In this document: piece after piece, positions 1 to 5,972 of the stretch
Numbering within the stretch: the first letter of the stretch is position 1
Layout: each line of letters begins with the position of its first letter
Source of the DNA: a bacterium HR10
GTDB taxonomy: Bacteria > Acidobacteriota > Blastocatellia > HR10
Reading direction: 5' to 3'
DNA: 64,000 nt
Assembly: GCA_002923315.1 (NCBI GenBank)
Contig: BEHM01000013.1
Span: forward strand, 1-64,000
Notes under the pieces: generated by a model
Database searches by the model: none
What the model was told of the DNA's origin: nothing
Seen by the model: only the letters and a program-made list of their open reading frames with translations
Made by a program: the position numbers and the translations under genes

Positions 1-63
1 TCCCTCCATGATGGCGATCACCGAGTTCGTCGTCCCAAGATCAATGCCCACTGCCTTGGCCAT
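1..63 (-). CDS. dnaK: DnaK (Hsp70) N-terminus, cut by window edge
   Basis: The first 21 codons of the chaperone DnaK, read leftward off the window edge. The translation MAKAVGIDLGTTNSVIAIME is the invariant Hsp70 start, including the phosphate-1 loop DLGTTNS of the ATPase domain. DnaK uses ATP to bind and release unfolded proteins in the cytoplasm with DnaJ and GrpE. A purine-rich GAGGAGGGAGG lies just before the ATG. It follows rpoZ by 43 bases in the same direction, so the two genes should share the promoter at 502-530. Only this fragment is visible, but the identity is not in doubt. Confidence 0.95.
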   Translation of the reverse strand, partial: MAKAVGIDLGTTNSVIAIMEG

Positions 64-106
64 GGTCCCTCCCTCCTCTGCGAGATTTCACCAGCTGTCC
101 GCCCTC

Positions 107-346
107 TCAGCGAGAGGCCCGAGTCCGCCGTCCGCGACGGGCCTGCGGCCTCTCCAGCTCCGGCAGCTCGAAAGGAATCTTCCCTTCGTTCAGCTCTCTC
201 ATCGCCTGGTTGATGGCCCACGCCAACCCCTGGCTCTCCGGATGCTTCACCAGCTGCTTGGCGCGTTTGGCCACAACCGAACAGATCAAGTAGCGACTGT
301 CAAACTTCGAGAGGGCTTCCTCAGCCAATTTCACCCGCGTCGTCAT
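107..346 (-). CDS. rpoZ: DNA-directed RNA polymerase omega subunit
   Basis: A 79-residue protein matching the omega subunit, which helps fold and assemble the beta-prime subunit of RNA polymerase. The core motif DSRYLICSVVAKRAKQL (about residues 16-32) is typical of the family, followed by a helical segment and a basic tail. The ATG at 346 is chosen because GGAGGGGAGAAGG lies just upstream and the resulting N-terminus (MTTRVKLAEEAL) fits the family; an upstream GTG at 409 would add 21 unconserved residues. It precedes dnaK and lies about 150 bases downstream of the promoter. Its placement in a dnaK transcription unit is unusual. Confidence 0.9.
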   Translation of the reverse strand: MTTRVKLAEEALSKFDSRYLICSVVAKRAKQLVKHPESQGLAWAINQAMRELNEGKIPFELPELERPQARRGRRTRASR

Positions 347-465
347 TGCCCTTCTCCCCTCCTGGCCGTGAAATTTCGAAAGGGCCCATTCCGAACCCCC
401 TTCACGCACCAGGAGATTATAGCACTACGCGCACACCCTGCCTACGTTCAAATATCCGCTGCGGA

Positions 466-493
466 GCTAAAAGCCCAAAGCCGAGCTTTTAGC
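466..493. promoter_or_regulatory. 9-bp perfect inverted repeat in the rpoZ-dnaK leader
   Basis: GCTAAAAGC at 466-474 and GCTTTTAGC at 485-493 form a perfect 9-bp stem with a 10-base loop. It lies just downstream of the leftward -10 box, so in the rpoZ-dnaK transcript it would be near the 5' end of the leader. There is no T-tract on either strand after it, so a terminator is unlikely; an mRNA-stabilising 5' hairpin or a protein-binding site is possible. Confidence 0.4.
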
Positions 494-501
494 CGAATCC
501 T

Positions 502-530
502 ATAATAAAATATGAGTCCGTGCATGTCAA
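502..530 (-). promoter_or_regulatory. Sigma-70 promoter of rpoZ-dnaK
   Basis: Read leftward, TTGACA (525-530) and TATTAT (502-507) are separated by exactly 17 bases. Transcription would start near 495, giving a leader of about 150 bases before rpoZ. The HAIR-like site at 511-531 covers the -35 box and spacer, so a bound repressor would block polymerase. Confidence 0.8.
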
Positions 531-531
531 G
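511..531 (-). promoter_or_regulatory. HAIR-like operator, dnaK side
   Basis: Read leftward the site is CTTGACA-N7-ACTCATA. The HspR-associated inverted repeat known from Streptomyces is CTTGAGT-N7-ACTCAAG; this site keeps the 7-base spacing and 5 of 7 bases in each half. An identical pair of half-sites, in the opposite orientation, lies at 593-613. Binding by the neighbouring HspR is inferred, not shown. Confidence 0.7.
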
Positions 532-592
532 TATCGCCACCAAACATCCCGCATCCCTTCGGTTCAATAGAGAAGATACCGGTGACGAGAAA

Positions 593-613
593 CTTGACAA
601 AGCAAGACTCATA
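593..613 (+). promoter_or_regulatory. HAIR-like operator, hspR side
   Basis: CTTGACA-N7-ACTCATA, with half-sites identical to those of the leftward copy at 511-531 but a different 7-base spacer. It overlaps the -35 box and spacer of the hspR promoter, the position expected for autorepression. The two sites are 82 bp apart centre to centre. Confidence 0.7.
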
Positions 614-622
614 TATTAGCAT
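594..622 (+). promoter_or_regulatory. Sigma-70 promoter of hspR-infA
   Basis: TTGACA (594-599), a 17-base spacer and TAGCAT (617-622). It drives hspR rightward and, because infA follows hspR after 15 bases, probably infA as well. The HAIR-like operator at 593-613 overlaps it. Confidence 0.75.
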
Positions 623-670
623 ACGCTTCGGAAGTATTTCAGCGCGCATATCTTGAGGAAAGCCGATGGG

Positions 671-1126
671 GTGAAGAAGCGGAAAGAGAAAGGCTACACG
701 ATCAGCGCCGTATCTGAGGCGTATGGGATTCACCCGCAGACTCTGCGCCTATATGAGCGGCATGGCCTGTTGAAACCATCGCGCTCAAAGGGGAACACGC
801 GATACTATTCAGAGCAGGATTTGCAGCGATTGGAATTCATTTTGACGCTCACGCGCGAGTTGGGGGTGAATCTGGCGGGGGTCGAGATCATCCTCAACAT
901 GCGCGACAAGATGGATGCCATGCAGCGGGAGATCCAGCGGTTCTTGGAGTTCCTGCGGATGGAGCTGGGAGAGCGCTTGGTCTCACAGGTGACGGAGAAG
1001 TTCGCTCTGGTTCCGTTCAGCTATGGGGCGCTTCTGCGTGCGCCCTCCGCGAAGGCGGAGGACGAGCGCGATGTCCCGTTCACATATATTGAGGAAACCT
1101 CATGGGAATCCACAGACCACGGATGA
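671..1126 (+). CDS. hspR: MerR-family heat-shock repressor HspR
   Basis: A 151-residue MerR-type regulator. The N-terminal winged helix-turn-helix carries HPQTLRLYERHGLLKPSR and a second segment GNTRYYSEQDLQRLEFI, followed by the LTRELGVNLAGVEIIL stretch typical of HspR rather than metal-sensing MerR proteins. HspR represses dnaK operons by binding HAIR repeats, with DnaK as co-repressor. It sits divergently from rpoZ-dnaK, and both promoters carry HAIR-like sites. The start is uncertain: GTG at 671 is preferred because GAGGAA (655-660) precedes it, but TTG at 653 is also open. The C-terminal 35 residues are unconserved in appearance. Confidence 0.85.
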   Translation: MKKRKEKGYTISAVSEAYGIHPQTLRLYERHGLLKPSRSKGNTRYYSEQDLQRLEFILTLTRELGVNLAGVEIILNMRDKMDAMQREIQRFLEFLRMELGERLVSQVTEKFALVPFSYGALLRAPSAKAEDERDVPFTYIEETSWESTDHG

Positions 1127-1141
1127 AGGAGGTGAACGCCT

Positions 1142-1366
1142 ATTAGCAAAGAGGACATGATTCCCGTCGATGGAACGGTCGTGGAGGCGTTGCCCAATGC
1201 GACCTTCCGCGTGAAGCTCGATGGAGACGGTCATGAAGTGCTCGCCCATCTCTCTGGGAAGATGCGGAAGAACTATATCCGCGTTCTTCCGGGAGATCGC
1301 GTTCGCGTGGAACTCTCCCCCTATGACCTGACGCGGGGACGGATCACCTACCGCTACAGCAAATAG
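1142..1366 (+). CDS. infA: Translation initiation factor IF-1, probable ATT start
   Basis: IF-1 occupies the ribosomal A site during initiation. The protein is a single OB-fold with the family motif [15 protein letters not shown] and [13 protein letters not shown]. The first ATG (1157) would remove the conserved start; in frame upstream is ATT AGC AAA GAG GAC ATG, giving (M)[12 protein letters not shown], which aligns with the usual IF-1 N-terminus MAKED-I. The only good Shine-Dalgarno, AAGGAGGTG (about 1127-1134), lies 7 bases before the ATT but 22 before the ATG. I therefore annotate an ATT start and 74 residues. ATT starts are known for infC, where IF-3 controls its own translation; for infA this would be unusual. 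A sequencing error at the first codon is the alternative. Confidence 0.85.
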   Translation: MSKEDMIPVDGTVVEALPNATFRVKLDGDGHEVLAHLSGKMRKNYIRVLPGDRVRVELSPYDLTRGRITYRYSK

Positions 1367-1468
1367 CGCGCGCTCGCGTCCGGACGTGGCGTCTCCCGGT
1401 GAGGGAGGTCTCTGAAGATGGCGATCGCTCGTCGCCCGCTATTGGTTCCCGGCGGCTTCACATCCGGC

Positions 1469-1497
1469 TTGACACATGCGGGCGTCGTGTGATACGA
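1469..1497 (+). promoter_or_regulatory. Candidate promoter of the TetR regulator
   Basis: TTGACA at 1469-1474 is followed after 16 to 17 bases by GATACG or ATACGA (1491-1497). The -35 box is perfect and the -10 box is weak. The rest of the 175-base gap between infA and the TetR gene shows no other clear signal. Confidence 0.4.
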
Positions 1498-1541
1498 ATA
1501 CCGCCTGGCGCGGGGAGAAACCGGCTTGGAGGAAAGGCGGG

Positions 1542-2156
1542 GTGGTTGTTCAGAAAGAGCTGAAGGAAGCGCGGCGGAATCAGATCCTCTTCTTCGCTAA
1601 GCACGTCTTCTCGCAAAAGGGCTATCACAACGCCAGCGTCTCCGACATCATCGAGAGCGCCGGGATTGCGCGCGGCACGTTTTATCTCTATTTCACGAGC
1701 AAGCGTGACATCTTCGATAGCCTCCTGGAGGAGGTCCTCAAAGAGTTGCGCCAGCGGATCAAGCCGATTGATCTCAACCCGGGCGCGCCGGATCCTCTGG
1801 AGCAGGTCAAAGCGAACATCGGTCGCGTTCTGGAATTTCTGGTTCGAGACCCGGAACTGACCAAGATTCTCCTCCATCAGGCGGCGGGCTTGGACGAACG
1901 CTCGGCGGCCGTCTTGCAAGCCTTTTATGACCGCGTCCTCTCGCTCATTGAGCGTTCATTGGAACACGGCATTCGCATGGGCCTGGTGCGCCCCTGTCAA
2001 ACGCGCATCGTCGCCTCCTGCATCTTGGGGACGATGAAAGAAGTGGCGGATCAACTGACGACGCGTCGCGAGGACATGCCTCCGCTGGAGACCGTCGTCG
2101 AGGAGCTCTTCAACTTCGGCTTGCGAGGAGTCTTCGCTCGCTCGGCCACATCGTGA
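1542..2156 (+). CDS. TetR-family transcriptional regulator
   Basis: A 204-residue TetR/AcrR-type repressor. The N-terminal DNA-binding domain is clear: a first helix ending FAKHVFSQKGYHNASVSDI and the recognition segment AGIARGTFYLYFTSKRDIF (about residues 35-55). The helical C-terminal ligand domain is variable, so the inducer cannot be read. GTG at 1542 is chosen because GGAGGA (1528-1533) lies 8 bases upstream; a longer form would add an Arg-rich unconserved leader. It is followed by a perfect 32-bp palindrome and then a three-gene operon of dehydratase-activase-like proteins. TetR proteins of this type often control acyl-CoA metabolism and could sense an acyl-CoA here, but that is inference. 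Confidence 0.85.
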   Translation: MVVQKELKEARRNQILFFAKHVFSQKGYHNASVSDIIESAGIARGTFYLYFTSKRDIFDSLLEEVLKELRQRIKPIDLNPGAPDPLEQVKANIGRVLEFLVRDPELTKILLHQAAGLDERSAAVLQAFYDRVLSLIERSLEHGIRMGLVRPCQTRIVASCILGTMKEVADQLTTRREDMPPLETVVEELFNFGLRGVFARSATS

Positions 2157-2171
2157 ATTTTTTTTTTGCCT

Positions 2172-2203
2172 CCCCACTAGACTGACATGTCAGTCTAGTG
2201 GGG
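2172..2203. promoter_or_regulatory. Perfect 32-bp palindrome, probable TetR operator
   Basis: Each 16-base arm (2172-2187, 2188-2203) is the exact reverse complement of the other with no spacer; the centre reads ACTGACATGTCAGT, the style of TetR-family operators. It lies between the TetR gene and the start of the next gene at 2227. A T-tract (about 2157-2167) precedes rather than follows it on the plus strand, so it does not look like an intrinsic terminator in either direction. Binding by the neighbouring TetR protein is inferred. Confidence 0.65.
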
Positions 2204-2226
2204 ATTCGACGGAGGGGGGAACGCCT

Positions 2227-3759
2227 ATGGAGACGATCACGAGGATCAACCATTACACGGCCTACCGACCGCGTCCCTTCACGCGCGAGGAGCGCGCGAC
2301 GGTGACGATCCTCTTCGGAGGGCTGACGTGGAAGCATGAGCGGTTGATTCAAGGGGTGATGCACAACTTGGGCTACAAGGCCCAGCCGCTCCCGAACATC
2401 ACGCGGGCGGACCTGGACGCGGGGAAGGAGCTGATTGACGTCGGCGCGTGTTGTCCGACGATCTTCACGACGGGGAATCTGGTGAACTTCCTCAAGTCGG
2501 AGATGGCCGCGCACGGTCGAGATGAGGTCGTGAAGCGGTATGTCTTCTTGACCGCGGGGGCATGCGGTCCGTGCCGCTTCGGTCAGTATCATGAATCGTA
2601 CACGATGGCGCTCGATGGGCTCGGATTGCGAGACTTCCGCCTCTTTCTCCTGGCGCAGAACCAGCTGGACCAAGGGGCGACCCATGGTGGGGGGTTGGAG
2701 ATCAACCTCCCGCTGAGTTTGGGGCTCGTCTGGGCTATCCTGTGCGCCGATGTGTTGACTGATCTGGAGTACATGACGCGCCCGTATGAGGTCATTCCCG
2801 GAGAGACGGATCGCGTTCTGAGGGAGAGCATCGAGTATCTCTACGACGTTTTTCGGAATCGGCCTCAGGCGAAGCTCCGAGGGGGGAAGCTGAAGATCTT
2901 CGCCTGGCACGTCCTGACAGATTACTTCACCGATGCCCTGCGCGAGGTCAGGAGGCGATGGGCGAGCATTCGGGTGGATCGGCTCCGGGTCAAACCGAAG
3001 GTGAAGATCACCGGCGAGTTCTGGCTCCAGACGCACGAGGGGGAAGGTAATTACAACATCAAGCGCTGGCTCGAACAGGAAGGCGCCGAGGTTATCCCGC
3101 CGCCGATCGCCGTCTGGCTCGACTATCTGCTGCACTCGCCGATCACCTCCGAAGAATGGAAGGGCGCCGAGCGCGATCGCAAGAAGATCGCGCTCATCCG
3201 CGCGTTGGAGCACATCTATCATTTCGTCTACAATCGCTTTCGCAAGGCGCTTGGAGGTCTCCCTTATGAACTTCCCGATCAGGAGGAGCTCAAGCAGTTG
3301 GCGAAGCCCTTCTATCACTACGAGCTGCGGGGCGGGGAGGGACACATGCTCGTGGGGAAAGCGCTCTACGCCTATCGGCACAAGAAGGCGCATATGATTT
3401 GCGAGCTATCGCCCTATTCCTGCATGCCGAACACGATGTCCATCGGAGCGATGGCCAATGTGCTCGGGCGCTATCCGGATCTGCTCTACGCGCCGATCGA
3501 GGTGAAAGGCGATGCGGAGGTGCACGCGCTCTCCCGATGCCAGATGATCTTGACCGAGGCCAAGCGACGCGCGCAGGCGGAATTCGAGGAGGTGCTCGCC
3601 AAGACCGGCCTCACCCTGGAGGCGATTCGGCGCTACGAAGAGCGGCATCCGGAGGTCCAACGCAGCACCTATCGCATCCCTCACTACGGATACGCGGGCA
3701 CGGCGGCGAACTACATCATCCATTTGGCGCGGAAGATGGGGCGCTCGGTCGCCGCGTGA
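2227..3759 (+). CDS. 2-hydroxyacyl-CoA dehydratase-like protein (HgdB/COG3581 type)
   Basis: A 510-residue cytoplasmic protein of the superfamily that includes the HgdB/BcrB-type subunits of radical CoA-dehydratases and benzoyl-CoA reductases. It resembles the uncharacterised branch found beside large activase proteins. Candidate Fe-S ligands are GACCPT (Cys75/76), GACGPCRFG (Cys113/116) and CELSPYSCMPN near residue 400. The start follows GGAGGGGGGAAC. It is the first gene after the palindrome and is followed after 29 bases by the tandem ATPase and then a DUF2229 protein, the same set that is fused into one very long polypeptide in some anaerobes. By analogy it may hold an Fe-S cluster that receives electrons from the ATPase; the substrate is unknown. 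Confidence 0.7.
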   Translation: METITRINHYTAYRPRPFTREERATVTILFGGLTWKHERLIQGVMHNLGYKAQPLPNITRADLDAGKELIDVGACCPTIFTTGNLVNFLKSEMAAHGRDEVVKRYVFLTAGACGPCRFGQYHESYTMALDGLGLRDFRLFLLAQNQLDQGATHGGGLEINLPLSLGLVWAILCADVLTDLEYMTRPYEVIPGETDRVLRESIEYLYDVFRNRPQAKLRGGKLKIFAWHVLTDYFTDALREVRRRWASIRVDRLRVKPKVKITGEFWLQTHEGEGNYNIKRWLEQEGAEVIPPPIAVWLDYLLHSPITSEEWKGAERDRKKIALIRALEHIYHFVYNRFRKALGGLPYELPDQEELKQLAKPFYHYELRGGEGHMLVGKALYAYRHKKAHMICELSPYSCMPNTMSIGAMANVLGRYPDLLYAPIEVKGDAEVHALSRCQMILTEAKRRAQAEFEEVLAKTGLTLEAIRRYEERHPEVQRSTYRIPHYGYAGTAANYIIHLARKMGRSVAA

Positions 3760-3788
3760 TGAAGACAGTTCGGTGAGGAGGGGAGGCG

Positions 3789-5972
3789 ATGATCTGTGGC
3801 ATTGATGTCGGCAGCACGACGTGCAAGTATGTCTTGGCCTCGTCCGAGGGCGAGCTTCTCGCCCACGCCTATGAGCGACACAACACGCGGCAAGCGGAGA
3901 AGGTCCTCGAATTCCTCACCCGCTTGGAGCGCGAGCATGGACTGACACCGGGGCGGGATCGCATCTTCTTCACGGGTTCCGGCGCGGGGCTGATCGCCGC
4001 GCTCGTGGGCGCCCGGGTTGTCCAGGAAGTCGTCGCCGTGGCGGCGGCTGTCGAGCGCTTGCATCCGGCCGTTCGATTCGTCAGCGAGATCGGCGGCGAG
4101 GACATGAAGACGATCTTCTTCACCGGCGATGGGCAGTCCAAGAGCAAGCAGGTCCTCATGCAGAGTGCGTGCTCGGGCGGCACCGGCACGTTCATTGAGA
4201 AGACGGCGCGGAAACTGCAGATCCCTCTGGAACGCCTCGCGGAGATGCGCTACGAGGGGTATCCGCTCCACAAGATCAGCAGCAAATGTGGCATCTTCGC
4301 CGAAGCGGATGCCAACACGCTGCTCAAGGCGGGCGTCCCCGTCGAAGAGATCATCGCCTCGCTCTTTGAGGCCGTCGTCTATCAGAATCTGGCGACGCTC
4401 ACGCGCGGCAATACGCCGATGCCCGAAGTCTTGCTGCTGGGCGGACCGAACCTCTTCTTCAAGGGACTGCAGGAGGCGTGGCGCCATCACCTGACCAAGA
4501 TCTGGAAGGAGCGTAAGGTCCCACTGCCGGAGGATCGCGATCCGGCCTCGCTCATCTGCGTCCCCAAAGATGCGCTCTACTATGCAGCCCTCGGATGCAT
4601 CGAGATCGCGCGGCGCGAACCGGAAGAGACGGGGATCTACCAGGGCACGGAGAAGCTCCGATGGTGGATCGAGGAGGGACAGTATGAGGAGAAGAAGCGG
4701 GAGGGGCGAAAGGGATTGTGGACGACGCCGGAGGAATTAGAGGCGTTCGCGCGCGCGTATGGGAATGGGACTAATGGCCGGGCCGCTGCGCGGCTCGCGC
4801 TCCGGCGCGCGGCGCCCGACCTCTCGCGCGTGATCCTCGGCTGTGATTTCGGCTCGACCACGGCCAAGGCCGTGTGCCTCTCCCCGGAGAAAGAGCTGGT
4901 CTTCTCGTGCTATGCCCTCAGTCGAGGCAACCCCATTGAGGATGCGAAGGCGCTCTTTCGCCAGATTCGCGAGGCGATCGGCGAGGGGGAGGTTCTGGCC
5001 GTCGGCATCACCGGCTATGGGAAAGACCTGCTCAAGGAGATCATCGGCGCCGACTGCGCCATTGTGGAGACGATCGCGCATGCCACGGCCGGCCTCTATT
5101 TCTTCCCCGATGCCGATTGCATCTGCGATGTCGGCGGCGTGGACGTCAAGATCATGATCCTCAAAAACGGCACGGTCTCGGACTTCCGGCTCAATTCGCA
5201 ATGCTCCTCGGGCAACGGCGCCTTCCTTCAGGGGGTGGCGGAGCGCTTCGGGATCCCGCTTGATCAAATCGCCGACTACGCCTTTCGCGCGCAGGCGATG
5301 CCGCAATTGACGATGGGCTGTGGCGTCTTCCTGCAAAGCGATATCGTCAACCAGCAGCGCAAGGGCTGGCAGGCGGAGGAGATTCTCGCCGGGCTCTGCG
5401 CCATTCTCCCGCTGAACGTGTGGATTTACGCGGGGGGGCTGAACAATCTCGCGCAGATCGGTCGGAAATTCATCCTGCAGGGAGGGACCCACAAGAACCT
5501 GGCCGTCGTCAAAGCGCAGGTGGACTTCATCAAGTCGAAGGTCCCGGATGCTGAGATCGTCGTCCATCCCTATTCGGGCGAGGCGGGTGCGATCGGCGCG
5601 GCGCTGCTGGCCCACGAATGGTGGGAGCGCGGCGGGCGCACGCGATTCCGCGGCTTCGATGTCATCGAGAGCCTCACCTACAAGACGACGACCTCTCCCG
5701 ACACGGTCTGCAAGTGGTGTCCGGTGAATTGCCAGCGCAGTTTCATTGATGTGGAACTGCCGGGCGGGAAGGGGCGTCCCTGGAGCAAAGTCCCTCTCCC
5801 TGAAGGGTGGGAGCGAGTGATCGTCAACAACTCCTGCCCCAAGGGGCTTGTGGAAGACGTCAACGAGATGAAGGTCATCAAGGCCGAATTGGAGAAGACC
5901 AAAGATGCGTATCCCAATATTGCGGACCTGGTTCGGAAAGAGGGCTTCCGGCGCATCCCCCACGCGGTCTGA
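3789..5972 (+). CDS. Tandem BadF/BadG/BcrA/BcrD-type ATPase (dehydratase activase, duplicated)
   Basis: A 727-residue protein with two ASKHA ATPase modules. The first begins GIDVGSTTCK (residues 4-13), the second GCDFGSTTAK (351-360). In known activases a homodimer holds one [4Fe-4S] cluster with two cysteines per subunit and uses ATP to inject a low-potential electron. Here each half keeps both positions: Cys128 in CSGGTG and Cys167 in KCGIF; Cys472 in CSSGNG and Cys511 in GCGVF. One chain could thus form a pseudo-dimer with a bridging cluster. A C-terminal extension adds CKWCPVNC (641-648) and SCPKG (683), a possible extra Fe-S or zinc site. It overlaps the next gene by 68 bases. Partner and substrate are unknown. 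Confidence 0.8.
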   Translation: MICGIDVGSTTCKYVLASSEGELLAHAYERHNTRQAEKVLEFLTRLEREHGLTPGRDRIFFTGSGAGLIAALVGARVVQEVVAVAAAVERLHPAVRFVSEIGGEDMKTIFFTGDGQSKSKQVLMQSACSGGTGTFIEKTARKLQIPLERLAEMRYEGYPLHKISSKCGIFAEADANTLLKAGVPVEEIIASLFEAVVYQNLATLTRGNTPMPEVLLLGGPNLFFKGLQEAWRHHLTKIWKERKVPLPEDRDPASLICVPKDALYYAALGCIEIARREPEETGIYQGTEKLRWWIEEGQYEEKKREGRKGLWTTPEELEAFARAYGNGTNGRAAARLALRRAAPDLSRVILGCDFGSTTAKAVCLSPEKELVFSCYALSRGNPIEDAKALFRQIREAIGEGEVLAVGITGYGKDLLKEIIGADCAIVETIAHATAGLYFFPDADCICDVGGVDVKIMILKNGTVSDFRLNSQCSSGNGAFLQGVAERFGIPLDQIADYAFRAQAMPQLTMGCGVFLQSDIVNQQRKGWQAEEILAGLCAILPLNVWIYAGGLNNLAQIGRKFILQGGTHKNLAVVKAQVDFIKSKVPDAEIVVHPYSGEAGAIGAALLAHEWWERGGRTRFRGFDVIESLTYKTTTSPDTVCKWCPVNCQRSFIDVELPGGKGRPWSKVPLPEGWERVIVNNSCPKGLVEDVNEMKVIKAELEKTKDAYPNIADLVRKEGFRRIPHAV

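Noticed and set aside
653-673. TTG at 653 as the hspR start
   Set aside because: No ribosome-binding site precedes it, while GAGGAA precedes the GTG at 671; the first six residues are not typical of HspR. Kept only as an alternative.
2157-2203. Intrinsic terminator after the TetR gene
   Set aside because: The T-tract (2157-2167) comes before the palindrome, not after it, on the transcribed strand, and there is no matching tract on the other strand; an operator explains the symmetry better.
2110-3393. A 427-codon open frame antisense to the HgdB-like gene
   Set aside because: Typical GC-rich shadow: the sense frame has conserved family motifs and a ribosome site, while the antisense translation has none. 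The same applies to long antisense frames at 4737-6038, 18959-20569, 38263-39969, 41665-43497 and 57609-59615.
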